A DNA stretch of 30,323 nucleotides, taken from IMG/VR virus record IMGVR_UViG_3300003178_000025, positions 1-30,323 of that record, one strand, 5' to 3'. Below, piece after piece: positions 20,034 through 27,647 of this stretch. This DNA is from a virus. The notes below the pieces were generated by a model, which had not been told where the DNA came from, did not search any database, and saw nothing but the letters and a program-made list of their open reading frames with translations. The position numbers and the translations under genes are program-made. The number at the start of each line of letters is the position of its first letter. The stretch's first letter is position 1.

Positions 20034-20828
20034 TCAGAAAGCGATGTCGTCATCGTCGAACGTATCAGCCGCGTTGCCGGAAGGCGCCGGCTCTTCCTCC
20101 ATCTGCGCTTGAACCATGCCGGCCTTGGCGTCTTGATAGAGCTTCTTGGCGGCTTGGAACTCGGCCGACTTCGGATCAACAAACCCGATCCGTTCGATGC
20201 TCCACCCGAACCATGACCCTTTCTTGTTCGATTCCGGCACAGTGGTCAGCTTGTAGATCGACGAGAACATAGGCGGCGTGTACTTGCCATTGGTGCCTTC
20301 CAACTGGATCGAATTGATCAACGAGTTCCACTGACGCGCCTTTTTCGCTTGGGTGGACGTGAAATTGATCACGGCCGGCGCCACACCGTCCTTGGTGATT
20401 TGGACAACGAAAAATGTCCGCGTGTCCACGATCTGAGTGTTGTTCTCGGTGATGTTGCGGCCACGGTCGTCTTTCGTGGTCGGAATGTCCGCGTTCCACG
20501 GATGCACCGCAACCAGCCCGCCGCCCTCTTCACGAAGGTTCCATTCGACCTTCGACTTGGTGTAGAAGCACGGAATGACCGTGATGCCTTCGTCGCCGTC
20601 CATCACGTCCTTGGTGACGTTGTTGTAGATCATCCCTTCCGCCGCGCCTTCGATATAGGCGCCGTCAGCTTTCTTCACTTGCGGCGACAACGCTTGAAGG
20701 ATCGAGATATACGGGACCGCGAGGTCTTCGATGCCGCCGACTTCCTCCATGCCGGCGTTGGCGAACTCCTCGAACGCGCCGTATTCCGCCATTTCGGTCT
20801 GTTGCTTTTCAGCCATTTGCTTGCTCAT
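20034..20828 (-). CDS. Probable single-stranded DNA-binding protein
   Basis: A 264-residue protein ending TFDDDDIAF, the acidic tip with a terminal hydrophobic-Phe that ssDNA-binding proteins use to recruit partners. The body contains VPYISILQALSPQV, GMIYNNVTKDV, ITVIPCFYTKSKVEW and TFFVVQITKDGVAPAVINF, a beta-rich pattern common in a phage family found beside replication genes. The start is ATG 20828 with AAGGAGAACGACC upstream. It precedes the primase gene and is separated from it by a terminator, so it can be made in excess, as expected for such a protein. The fold assignment is tentative; a recombination mediator is possible. Confidence 0.65.
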   Translation of the reverse strand: MSKQMAEKQQTEMAEYGAFEEFANAGMEEVGGIEDLAVPYISILQALSPQVKKADGAYIEGAAEGMIYNNVTKDVMDGDEGITVIPCFYTKSKVEWNLREEGGGLVAVHPWNADIPTTKDDRGRNITENNTQIVDTRTFFVVQITKDGVAPAVINFTSTQAKKARQWNSLINSIQLEGTNGKYTPPMFSSIYKLTTVPESNKKGSWFGWSIERIGFVDPKSAEFQAAKKLYQDAKAGMVQAQMEEEPAPSGNAADTFDDDDIAF

Positions 20829-20846
20829 GGTCGTTCTCCTTGTGGG

Positions 20847-21386
20847 TTACTTGATGAATGCACGGTTGATGATGTGTACGCCGAACAAATCGGACGGGGG
20901 CGGATTGCCCTTGTCCATCTGCTCACGCACAAACGCGCGGAGGGTTTGCCAATGCACCGTTTCGGTATCCTTGAACGGAACATTGTGGGCAGACAACAGC
21001 GCCTTGACGCCTTCCGCGCGTTCTTCCTCGCCACGGCCGAACACGGTCTTGATCTCGTGCTTGATCAGATCGTCGTGGCCGTGTTTGCGAAGCCAATCGA
21101 ACGCCTCCGGCTTGTTGCGTTCTGTGATACTGGCGACGACCTTGGTTTCATAGCCCAGCACACGGTCGTCGATGAGCTTGATTTCCTTGACGCCCTTTTC
21201 CATGAGGGCTTCCGGCAATGTCACTTCCACCAACTGCCGGTGCCGCTCCTTGGCCTCGTTTAACCGCTCTTCCAACGCGGCGATCTCGTTCTCCATCTGG
21301 ACGGCTTGCCGTGCCAGCTTGGTCAGTTCTGCCACGTCGTCGTTATCGACTTCGGGCACGTCATCCTCGTAGTTGAAGGTAGCCAT
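20847..21386 (-). CDS. Conserved phage coiled-coil protein (unknown role, replication module)
   Basis: A 179-residue protein. ATG 21386 is chosen because GAGGT stands 8 bases upstream; ATG 21392, overlapping the previous stop as TAATG, is possible. A coiled coil (LARQAVQMENEIAALEERLN to RHRQLVEV) is followed by LPEALMEKGVKEIKLIDDR, KPEAFDWLRKHGHDDLIKHE, and FGRGEEERA, ending DLFGVHIINRAFIK. The same order of motifs occurs in a widespread phage protein usually placed next to ssDNA-binding or recombination genes; no biochemical role is established that I know of. Confidence 0.75.
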   Translation of the reverse strand: MATFNYEDDVPEVDNDDVAELTKLARQAVQMENEIAALEERLNEAKERHRQLVEVTLPEALMEKGVKEIKLIDDRVLGYETKVVASITERNKPEAFDWLRKHGHDDLIKHEIKTVFGRGEEERAEGVKALLSAHNVPFKDTETVHWQTLRAFVREQMDKGNPPPSDLFGVHIINRAFIK

Positions 21387-21391
21387 AATCA

Positions 21392-21718
21392 TTACCTCAT
21401 GTCAACAAGTGTGGGTACGTATTTGCCGGCGCGATTGTCCCAATGCAGAATGTTCACGCGCCAGTTGTTGTTGCGAGCCGCGATCGTGGTAACCATTCCG
21501 ATTAGCAACGGCTTCCCGGTCAAGATCAAAAAATCATCGTCCGAAAACTCCGCCAACCGTCTTTCCGCCTCTCGCATCGCTTCTCGCGGGTGCCACTCGC
21601 TCGCATTTATAGGGAGCACCGGCACAACCTCACCATACGCCCATGCGTCGGAAAAGTCAATATCGTGCCGTTCTTGCGCGACAAAACACCGTCGTTTCTT
21701 TTCGTCGATCAAATCCAT
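21392..21718 (-). CDS. Hypothetical protein
   Basis: A 108-residue protein from ATG 21718, overlapping the end of the SF2 helicase gene by 10 bases; GGAGG stands unusually close to this ATG, so a TTG two codons later cannot be excluded. It has a helical segment (EWHPREAMREAERRLAEF) followed by two strands (DDFLILTGKPLLIGMV, WRVNILHWDN). Function unknown. Confidence 0.7.
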   Translation of the reverse strand: MDLIDEKKRRCFVAQERHDIDFSDAWAYGEVVPVLPINASEWHPREAMREAERRLAEFSDDDFLILTGKPLLIGMVTTIAARNNNWRVNILHWDNRAGKYVPTLVDMR

Positions 21719-23433
21719 TCCTCCAGTTTGTCTTTCGTGATCAGCGAAGCCAGTTCACGTTTTTCCCGCAAGGCACGGATAATCTTCTCGTCGATTGTGT
21801 TTTGCGCGACGATGTCGATATACACAACGTCGCCGGTCTGTCCGATCCGGTGTGCCCGGTCCTCTGATTGCAACCGCGACTCAAGCGAAAAATCGTTCGA
21901 GTAATAAACGACCGTATTGGCAGCGGTAAGCGTCAAACCAATGCCGCCGGCCGACGGGTTGCCAACGAAAAACCGCAACGGATCGTCGGGGTCTTGGAAC
22001 CGCTTTCTGATCTCGGTGCGTTCGTCTTGTTTAACGGCTCCATAGAACGCCGCCGCAGAATCGTGGCCGTACTTGTCGCGCAACGTGTCCGTGATCGCTT
22101 GGATCTCAGGCGTGAACCTCGCCCAGACAATCACCTTGCCGTCAACGTCTTCCAGAATGTCCATTAACGTACCGATACGGTTGCTTGGCAGTGTGTGAAT
22201 GACGCCTTCCTCGTCCGGCACAAACCCGCCTATGATCTGTTGCAACCGCAATAATTTCGACAACGGGATCTTTGCTTGCAGATCGAAATCCTCGAACTCG
22301 ACCAACAGCTTCTTGCGCATGTCCCGATACGCAAGTTCTTGTTCCGGTGTCAGTGGCGTGTATGCCTTTTGGTAAATCTTCTCTGGCAGATCGAGACAGT
22401 CTTTTTTCAACACCCGGAACGAATGCGCGTCAACCAACGCGTGCAACTCGTCCAGATTCTTGTAGGCGACAATCTCCTTGTTGTCATAGCCGCCCATAAC
22501 AGCGAAATGGTTGCGGAACGTGTAATACGACCCGAACCCTAGCACGTGTTCATCGAGAAACATCATTTGTGCGTACACGTCCAACGGTGCCTTGGTCACC
22601 GGTGTCCCGGTTAGAATACGACGATATGCTGCACGCCGGCCGACCGCGACAATGTTCTTTGTACGGTTGGCGGACGGGTTCTTGATCCGGGTCGATTCGT
22701 CAACGACCATCATCGGACGCATAAACGACGTGACAAACTTCTCGGCGAACTTCGCGCCTTCGCCGCGTGAAAACGCCTCGACGTTCATGACAAGAATCGG
22801 CAACGCGCCGTCGGTGCTCCACAACGCGTCCAGCCCTTCAGTCACGGCCTTTGTCTGGCGCGAGTCCCACACGGCCACGCGATACGGGATATTGTCCGGC
22901 ATGTGCGTCGGCAATTCGTCAAGCGCCCAATTCGACTTTACGGAATTGGGAGACACGATCAGAACAGCGTCAATCTCACCTTTCGCATAAAGCCACGCGA
23001 TTGTGTCCACAATGATCTTTGATTTGCCGGTGCCTTGCTCCATGAACAACGCGAACACGTCACGATCGCGCGACAGATAAAATGCCTTGCGTTGATGCTC
23101 GAACGGTTTTGTCTTGAACGCAAAATCGTCCGCAGGCACGTTCCCGGCGTGCTTCGCCTCACGGTAGAGCCGTTCTTGTTCGCCTAGTTCACGGAACGTG
23201 CGGATCATCTCGGCCATGCCGTCGTCGAAAACGGCGTCGCTAAACATATCAGCAAGGTACAAAACATTGCGCCGCGTCAACTCGAAGACCCAGACCTTTC
23301 GTTTCGCGTCCCATTTGCGTTGCCCCGGCATCGCGCGGATCTGGTTGACGGTGTACGGGTCATATCGACACTGAATCGTGCCGCGCTTGTCAGTTACCTT
23401 GGAGATACGCATGACGTGTGCTTTTGAACTCAC
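21709..23433 (-). CDS. SNF2-like SF2 helicase
   Basis: A 574-residue SF2 ATPase. The start is GTG 23433 with GAGGGG about 7 bases upstream. Motifs: Q-like KPFEHQRKAFYL, Walker A MEQGTGKSKI, motif Ia LIVSPNSVKSNW, motif II VVDESTRIKN, motif III LTGTPVTKAPLD, motif V GGIGLTLTAANTVVYY and motif VI QSEDRAHRIGQTGDV, the last a hallmark of SNF2 proteins. Residues 1-60 form a small domain with IQCRYDPYTVNQIRAMPGQRKW, like the HARP-type or PINc-less N termini of phage SNF2 helicases that rework forks. Since the UvrD-like protein lacks Walker A, this is the only clearly active helicase in the window. Confidence 0.92.
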   Translation of the reverse strand: MSSKAHVMRISKVTDKRGTIQCRYDPYTVNQIRAMPGQRKWDAKRKVWVFELTRRNVLYLADMFSDAVFDDGMAEMIRTFRELGEQERLYREAKHAGNVPADDFAFKTKPFEHQRKAFYLSRDRDVFALFMEQGTGKSKIIVDTIAWLYAKGEIDAVLIVSPNSVKSNWALDELPTHMPDNIPYRVAVWDSRQTKAVTEGLDALWSTDGALPILVMNVEAFSRGEGAKFAEKFVTSFMRPMMVVDESTRIKNPSANRTKNIVAVGRRAAYRRILTGTPVTKAPLDVYAQMMFLDEHVLGFGSYYTFRNHFAVMGGYDNKEIVAYKNLDELHALVDAHSFRVLKKDCLDLPEKIYQKAYTPLTPEQELAYRDMRKKLLVEFEDFDLQAKIPLSKLLRLQQIIGGFVPDEEGVIHTLPSNRIGTLMDILEDVDGKVIVWARFTPEIQAITDTLRDKYGHDSAAAFYGAVKQDERTEIRKRFQDPDDPLRFFVGNPSAGGIGLTLTAANTVVYYSNDFSLESRLQSEDRAHRIGQTGDVVYIDIVAQNTIDEKIIRALREKRELASLITKDKLEEWI

Positions 23434-23687
23434 TCGTCGTCCCCTCGTACTGCCTCGATGGCTGCGAACTGGAAACGCGTTTTCAACGCCTCTAACGCGC
23501 CGACTAGCGCGAATGCCCGATGGTTATTTGCGAATCCGTCGATGACGTATCCGTCCTTGGTTATCAGAACAACAGCCGCATTAACTACCGCGTGCTCCTC
23601 GCACATTTTATTGATCTGTGAAACAAGATCGTTGACCGTGCCGTCCGTGCTATCGGCCCCAAGCTCCACGACTTTAAGATCCGTCAC
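23430..23687 (-). CDS. Hypothetical protein coupled to SF2 helicase
   Basis: An 85-residue protein from GTG 23687 with AGGAG 9 bases upstream, overlapping the helicase start by four bases (GTGA). It is alpha/beta: NDLVSQINKMCEEHAVVNAA, VVLITKDGYVIDGF, then NNHRAFALVGALEALKTRF. It may be a partner or regulator of the helicase by position only. Confidence 0.7.
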   Translation of the reverse strand: MTDLKVVELGADSTDGTVNDLVSQINKMCEEHAVVNAAVVLITKDGYVIDGFANNHRAFALVGALEALKTRFQFAAIEAVRGDDE

Positions 23688-23690
23688 GTG

Positions 23691-24008
23691 CTAGACTCCT
23701 CTTTTTCGTGTACCGCACTTGAACTCGACAATTTCAGGCCTGTGTTCTGTGCTTAGCGAAATGTCTTGTTCGTGCACCCATTCCTTGAAAATCAATCCCT
23801 TGTGCTCGATAAACAAGGTCGTGTCAAGAATCGTTCCGTTGTCGGCCAGCACACGCTCAAGTCGCCATCTCCCGGTAGGACGTAATTTTTTCCACGTCGT
23901 GTGACTTAGCCCGTTGTAATCAATCGGCCGTTGTTTTCGGAAGACGTAAATCTGTTTGACTGGCAGTCCTTTATCAACCACCGTTCCGCACGAAGCTGGC
24001 CTTTTCAT
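23691..24008 (-). CDS. Hypothetical protein
   Basis: A 105-residue basic protein from ATG 24008, overlapping the methylase stop as ATGA. It shows strands and loops around WKKLRPTGRWRLERVL and TTLFIEHKGLIFKEWV, possibly a small beta barrel. No recognised motif. Confidence 0.7.
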   Translation of the reverse strand: MKRPASCGTVVDKGLPVKQIYVFRKQRPIDYNGLSHTTWKKLRPTGRWRLERVLADNGTILDTTLFIEHKGLIFKEWVHEQDISLSTEHRPEIVEFKCGTRKRGV

Positions 24009-24556
24009 TCATTAATGTCCTCGTGATAGTCCATCAGCCAACGCGCCTCTACGCTATCCACCATCGGAAGCGGCGCGAGGCGCCTACCGAACTCCACGAC
24101 AATACTGTCGTGTCGCGGCGAACCTGCAAGCGCCCATTTGCCGTTAGCCGTTTCTTGTTCAAACGCGATTCGTCCTTTCACGAAGACAACACGCGTTGCT
24201 CTCGCCATGACAACATCATGAAACCATCGTGTCGAAACAGACGCCGGCAAGAGCATGACGACGGGGGCGGGCTGGTCCACTACCCATCGGCACCATCGCA
24301 ATAGGGAGGCGCCCGGTTGGCGGTATGGCGGGTTCAACCAACCGACGTAACCGCTAGGCAAAGTTTTCGTGAACGTGTTGTCATCAGGCGTCCACCACCC
24401 TTTGAAAAACTGCCGACGTTCAACGGTCATTTGCGTATTGTCCGCCGCGCAATCAATCAAAGGAATATCCTGATGAACGTATCCAAACACTGCGAGCGCG
24501 TTACGGATCACGTTGAACGGCGTGCGCCAACGGTTCGTATCAAATGTGTTGCCCAT
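24005..24556 (-). CDS. DNA N6-adenine methyltransferase (phage Dam type)
   Basis: A 183-residue protein with the layout of the phage Dam family (PF05869 type): N-terminal WRTPFNVIRNALAVFG, IPLIDCAADNTQ near the cofactor pocket, and the catalytic N-P-P-Y in GYVGWLNPPYRQPG. These are followed by the VVMLLPASVSTRWFHD segment and GRIAFEQ. Such enzymes add a methyl group to N6 of adenine and are thought to protect phage DNA or set timing. The start ATG 24556 has AGGAGGATAC upstream. Confidence 0.88.
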   Translation of the reverse strand: MGNTFDTNRWRTPFNVIRNALAVFGYVHQDIPLIDCAADNTQMTVERRQFFKGWWTPDDNTFTKTLPSGYVGWLNPPYRQPGASLLRWCRWVVDQPAPVVMLLPASVSTRWFHDVVMARATRVVFVKGRIAFEQETANGKWALAGSPRHDSIVVEFGRRLAPLPMVDSVEARWLMDYHEDINE

Positions 24557-24577
24557 GTATCCTCCTAGTCAAGATTG

Positions 24578-24787
24578 TTACTGCCTGTCGTTCCACGCCT
24601 CCAAAGCGCGTTCGTGCCACGCCGCCCCCGGTCTGTTCGTGTAATCCGTCCTAACCTCCGGGCCTTTTGCGTTACACGATAGACAGACGACGTGCCCTAC
24701 TAATGTTGTAACAAAGCCTGTGTCTGGTAAGCCGCATTCCGAAAGTCCTAACCTTTTTCTACCTCGGTTTCTTTGCAGACAACGCAA
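24578..24787 (-). pseudogene. Lar-like zinc-ribbon remnant
   Basis: The frame ends with GHVVCLSCNAKGPEVRTD and a last helix HERALEAWNDRQ, the C-terminal half of Lar-type restriction-alleviation zinc ribbons (second Cys pair, then an AWN helix). The first Cys pair (normally CPFCG) is missing: only ECGL stands in its place. The only start is a TTG with no ribosome site. A frame two codons away reads YRETCVVCKETEVEKG, with a C-x2-C, and ends at 24755. The gene is therefore probably damaged or has diverged beyond recognition. Confidence 0.4.
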
Positions 24788-24852
24788 GTTTCGCGGTAGT
24801 CGAACAAGTCATCTTCTGGTTCGTTTCCCGCCTTCTATACATGGTTCCCTAC

Positions 24853-25134
24853 TTAGCGTTGATGCGTGGCCCAATTTTCTAACTGTTCCTCCGTCATCTC
24901 TTCCGGGCAGTATTCCAGCATGATGCGGTCAATCTTGGCTTGCTGAGATTCCACAACAGCCATCAGCCCATTGACATGTTTTTTAAGCATGCCGATTTGC
25001 TTATCTCGCCAAGCCAGTTCCATAGCGATATCGCCTTTCCAATGGAGATCTTCAGCTGTCATCGCCTCCATGTGGCGGGAGAACCATGGCTCAAGTTCGG
25101 AAGGGGTACGTTTTGCGTAGAGTTTATCTGTCAT
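24853..25134 (-). CDS. Hypothetical helical protein
   Basis: A 93-residue protein; ATG 25134 has AGGAG 7 bases upstream, and a TTG two codons earlier is rejected. It is helical and charged (LHWKGDIAMELAWRDKQIGM, then LKKHVNGLMAVVESQQAKID), a likely short coiled coil. The C terminus (CPEEMTEEQLENW) is acidic. No family recognised. Confidence 0.7.
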   Translation of the reverse strand: MTDKLYAKRTPSELEPWFSRHMEAMTAEDLHWKGDIAMELAWRDKQIGMLKKHVNGLMAVVESQQAKIDRIMLEYCPEEMTEEQLENWATHQR

Positions 25135-25155
25135 TATCAATCTCCTGCTTTTTCC

Positions 25156-25359
25156 TCAGCACTTATACCCTAAAAACCAATCCAGAAAACGGCGAACGAC
25201 ACCTCGCCGTGGAATCCATCCGTGTTCGTAGTTCCTCCCGCAGACAGTTGGATACTTACGCTCAGTGGAGCAGTAATGGCTACTGTATCCACAACGACTC
25301 CAGTACCTTCGGTCGCACGTGCGACAGTTTTTGTGAGTAACGGAATCAGGAGCGTTCAT
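25156..25359 (-). CDS. Cys-rich small protein
   Basis: A 67-residue protein from ATG 25359, which overlaps the previous stop as ATGA and has AGAGGAG 9 bases upstream. It has seven Cys (NCRTCDRRYWSRCGYSSHYC, then VCGRN and a C-terminal YKC), enough for one zinc site. The C terminus holds a hydrophobic patch (VVRRFLDWFLGY). Zinc binding is inferred. Confidence 0.65.
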   Translation of the reverse strand: MNAPDSVTHKNCRTCDRRYWSRCGYSSHYCSTERKYPTVCGRNYEHGWIPRRGVVRRFLDWFLGYKC

Positions 25360-25775
25360 TTTAACCACTCCTCTTTGATTTCTACGTCAGGGGCAAGACG
25401 ACATTGAGGCATCGCTTTCGGAAGTCCATGTGGCGGGTAATAGACAAGATATTGCCAAGACCCTACCGGGTACTTATTCTTATCAAGAAAAACTAAAAAA
25501 CTTACGTTCTCCCACGGTTTTGCGATGGAGTCACGCGCCTGCACCGGGGTCTTTGGGGGAACCTTGGACCAGTCTATCTCCGATACGGGCTTTTCCGGAC
25601 TGGGAAGTTCTACTTCCTGATAAAACAGTTCCCACCAACCTCTACGATAAACAGGAATGTCTTCGTCGAACTTGACTTTGTATGCACGCAAGCTGGGCGT
25701 TTTCTTTATTATCGTTCCCCAGCCTTGCTCCGGGTGCCAAACCCGGTCACCTGCTTGAAACTCTGGTTTATTCAT
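25356..25775 (-). CDS. Hypothetical protein with KOW/SH3-like N terminus
   Basis: A 139-residue protein from ATG 25775, preceded by CGGAGGTAGCG and overlapping the previous stop as TAATG. Residues 1-55 read FQAGDRVWHPEQGWGTIIKK and YKVKFDEDIPVYRRGW, the strand pattern of small SH3-like domains of the kind found in CarD and UvrD C termini. The rest has no clear family. Location suggests an accessory early gene. Confidence 0.7.
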   Translation of the reverse strand: MNKPEFQAGDRVWHPEQGWGTIIKKTPSLRAYKVKFDEDIPVYRRGWWELFYQEVELPSPEKPVSEIDWSKVPPKTPVQARDSIAKPWENVSFLVFLDKNKYPVGSWQYLVYYPPHGLPKAMPQCRLAPDVEIKEEWLK

Positions 25776-25951
25776 TACGCTACCTCCGCTAGTATGGCGT
25801 CAATAATAGCTTTTGCCCATTCAATTTTCTCGTGATCTGAGAGGGTATTATTATCCACTTCTCGTAACCACCGTTCAGCCTCTTTGAATGGGTTCGGCTC
25901 GTCTTCGTAAGGGCTGGCCGTTTTCCATTGGTCATATCCACGGATAGGCAT
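25775..25951 (-). CDS. Hypothetical 58-residue protein
   Basis: A short gene from ATG 25951, with TAGGAGGAACC just upstream, ending in a TAATG overlap with the next. The protein is acidic and helical (MPIRGYDQWKTASPYEDEPN, then FKEAERWLREV and WAKAIIDAILAEVA). The strong ribosome site and coupled stop make it credible. Function unknown. Confidence 0.65.
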   Translation of the reverse strand: MPIRGYDQWKTASPYEDEPNPFKEAERWLREVDNNTLSDHEKIEWAKAIIDAILAEVA

Positions 25952-26099
25952 GATTGGTTCCTCCTAAAAGGGCGGCGATCCACTGACCGGCCGGTCCCGA
26001 GTCGGGTCTCGCTCCCGATACCGCCGCACTGCTCTGACCGGACCTCCTGCACACCATCGCGGCCAGCTTCACGCCATCGAACTTATATCGTTTCGTCAT
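25932..26099 (-). CDS. Possible small HTH-like protein
   Basis: A 55-residue frame fills the gap between the genes at 25775 and 26083, starting at ATG 26099 inside the end of the membrane-protein gene and ending at 25932. It begins KRYKFDGVKLAAMVCRRSGQ, like the first helix of an XRE-type domain, and ends QWIAALLGGTNHAYP. There is no good ribosome site, so translation would depend on coupling. The evidence is weak. Confidence 0.3.
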   Translation of the reverse strand: MTKRYKFDGVKLAAMVCRRSGQSSAAVSGARPDSGPAGQWIAALLGGTNHAYPWI

Positions 26100-26292
26100 T
26101 TATCAACGACACCAAGCCTAGCACACTTTCTACTGCTCCCGCAACAATGGCGAGTGTCGAAATTATTAACGCGCCTTGCTGCCATGTTAGCCAAGGCAAA
26201 AAAATAGCTTGAGCCGGCCACGCGACCCCGAAAAGGATCACGGCGACCAACTCAAGCGCAAGGGCATCAATAACCAAACGGGTATGAGTCAT
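26083..26292 (-). CDS. Small membrane protein, two predicted spans
   Basis: A 69-residue protein with two hydrophobic segments, ALALELVAVILFGVAWPAQA (residues 10-29) and GALIISTLAIVAGAVESVLG (40-59), separated by a short loop with a Trp. The start ATG 26292 overlaps the previous gene by 26 bases; its ribosome site is weak. Two-span proteins of this size include some holins, but nothing nearby points to lysis, so I do not call it one. Confidence 0.6.
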   Translation of the reverse strand: MTHTRLVIDALALELVAVILFGVAWPAQAIFLPWLTWQQGALIISTLAIVAGAVESVLGLVSLINDETI

Positions 26293-26467
26293 TATCTTTC
26301 GTTGAAACCTCGCGTACTTCCCAAAAAGTCGCTACGGCATGTTCATTAAACAATTCTAACGAACCAGCATAATCATACATTTTCTTGATGGCCTCGGACG
26401 GCGAGTCGCCTTCCCATTTGCCGTAATAGCTTCCGGTTCCTTTGGCCCACACATCGTAGATCGGCAT
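26267..26467 (-). CDS. Hypothetical small protein
   Basis: A 66-residue protein from ATG 26467 with AGGGGGATGAAACC upstream. It begins PIYDVWAKGTGSYYGKWEGD and continues with a helix (SPSEAIKKMYDYAGSLELF); this fits a small alpha/beta fold with a Gly-Ser/Tyr-rich loop. No family recognised. Confidence 0.7.
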   Translation of the reverse strand: MPIYDVWAKGTGSYYGKWEGDSPSEAIKKMYDYAGSLELFNEHAVATFWEVREVSTKDNDSYPFGY

Positions 26468-26486
26468 GGTTTCATCCCCCTATCTA

Positions 26487-27068
26487 TTATGTGCGATTGA
26501 ACGGATGCGGATACTTCGCAAGAAACCAACCTAGCTCGTCTTCCGCTTCAGCCTTTTTCGTTTCGATGTGATCGATCATCTGTCTCGGTGTTTTCCACTG
26601 TAGCAGGTAATCCACGTCATAATCACGTCTCACCATCAGATAGGCGTCGTGAGTCTGCCCGTCCAACGCGGCGACGAAGCCCAGAGGAACGGCCGTCGGG
26701 TCGTACAACAACGCAACGCGCCACGGAGCATCGGCGACATCAGCAAGGGTGTCCGCGAACTTGTCGATCTGTTCAAGCATATCGTCATACTGTTCGACCT
26801 TGGTTACCAGATAAACGCCAACTTCAAAGGCGTTGTCATAGAACGCGTCTTCAACAGCCGGGCACTCCAGAAGACGTGCATTACCGCACTCAACAGTAAC
26901 GCGCGGCACGTACCGATCACCGTAAGGCTCACGGTCAACCGTTCTGTGATTAAATTGACAGTCGTCACAGAACGACGTGCCTTCTGCCTGCGCTTTCTCG
27001 AACACGGCTTCGTAGAAATCGCGGCACCTTGCCTCGCGTTCGAGTGGTTTGTAATGAACAAGCATCAT
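26487..27068 (-). CDS. Hypothetical Cys-containing protein, first of the leader-linked genes
   Basis: A 193-residue protein from ATG 27068 (or the next ATG), with AAAGGAGAAACGACT from structured leader copy A. It has two possible zinc-ligand groups, FCDDCQFNH and VECGNARLLEC, then a domain with YLVTKVEQYDDMLEQIDKFA and YDPTAVPLGFVAALDGQTH. No family is recognised. The reading frame stays open upstream through the leader and joins a micro-ORF that starts at 27266, so a longer product is possible. Confidence 0.75.
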   Translation of the reverse strand: MMLVHYKPLEREARCRDFYEAVFEKAQAEGTSFCDDCQFNHRTVDREPYGDRYVPRVTVECGNARLLECPAVEDAFYDNAFEVGVYLVTKVEQYDDMLEQIDKFADTLADVADAPWRVALLYDPTAVPLGFVAALDGQTHDAYLMVRRDYDVDYLLQWKTPRQMIDHIETKKAEAEDELGWFLAKYPHPFNRT

Positions 27069-27266
27069 AGTCGTTTCTCCTTTGTTGTGGGTTTGGTTTG
27101 ATGGCATAGCAGCCATCTGGATGCCCCCTCGTAGGGAAGGGGCATCGGGTTGGCTACTCTCCGAAATACCAGTCACGATCCGGCAAACGCGCGGTGACCG
27201 TTTCCGATACCTTTTGCGCGGAACAACCGCCATGAACGGGATCAAAAACACACGTAGCTTTTTCAT
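27069..27266 (-). CDS. Micro-ORF running in frame through leader A into the next gene
   Basis: ATG 27266 has a strong site (GAAGGAGGTACGGC) and overlaps the previous stop as ATGA. It encodes MKKLRVFLIPFMAVVPRKRY, a hydrophobic start with a basic follow-on, then continues without a stop through leader copy A into the gene at 26487-27068. A 37-residue peptide would be normal here, but no stop follows; the TAG that usually ends genes inside this leader is out of frame. Confidence 0.4.
27074..27158 (-). repeat. Structured leader copy A
   Basis: An 85-base element upstream of the gene at 27068. Read leftward: AGTAGCCAACC, hairpin 1 (27146-27139 with 27127-27120, GATGCCCC/GGGGCATC), hairpin 2 (27117-27112 with 27105-27100, GATGGC/GCCATC, loop of six), then AAACCAAACCCACAAC and AAAGGAGAAA. 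There is no T run, so it is not a classic terminator. Confidence 0.85.
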
Positions 27267-27556
27267 GCCGTACCTCCTTCGCCATGCTCCAACCGATACA
27301 ACAGCCGCTTGATGCGCATGTGCGAATAGGCCCATTCTCGCAGAACGTCGGTGAGGAGTTCTCGCGTGGCCGGGTCGTCTTCGCTCGCCAGATGTGTGCG
27401 CAGCACGTCGATGTCGCATTCGATCTCGTTCTTCTGCCGCAACAAAAGCGCGATCGCCTTGCGACGGTTGTACGACAACGCCGCCGCGCACGTTAGAACC
27501 TGTTGCTCGATCTGCGCGATGAACGACGTAGTATCGTTTCTGTGTTGTGGACGCAT
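27263..27556 (-). CDS. Hypothetical helical protein
   Basis: A 97-residue, largely helical protein from ATG 27556, fed by leader copy B. Segments SFIAQIEQQVLTCAAALSYN, KAIALLLRQKNEIECDIDVL and REWAYSHMRIKRLLYRLEHG suggest a helical bundle or short coiled coil. The frame is open further upstream through the leader but the leader ribosome site fixes the start. Function unknown. Confidence 0.75.
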   Translation of the reverse strand: MRPQHRNDTTSFIAQIEQQVLTCAAALSYNRRKAIALLLRQKNEIECDIDVLRTHLASEDDPATRELLTDVLREWAYSHMRIKRLLYRLEHGEGGTA

Positions 27557-27561
27557 TATTG

Positions 27562-27647
27562 TTTCTCCTTTTCTTGTGGGTTTGGTTTGATGGCATAGCA
27601 GCCATCTGGATGCCCCCTCGTAGGGAAGGGACATCGGGTTGGCTACT
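27562..27647 (-). repeat. Structured leader copy B
   Basis: Same layout as copy A. Its AGTAGCC supplies the TAG stop of the gene to its right (27643-28092). One base in the hairpin 1 stem differs (GGGACATC), leaving one mismatch; hairpin 2 is intact with loop ATAGCA. Confidence 0.85.

Noticed and set aside
20349-21263. A 304-codon plus-strand frame opposite the ssDNA-binding and coiled-coil genes
   Set aside because: Antisense shadow with low-complexity Arg/Val/Asp composition and no start signals.
26083-26292. Holin
   Set aside because: It has two membrane spans and the right size, but no endolysin or spanin is near and the ribosome site is weak.
27100-27146. Leader hairpins as Rho-independent terminators
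   Set aside because: Neither hairpin is followed by a T run in the leftward direction, and every copy leads straight into a ribosome site.
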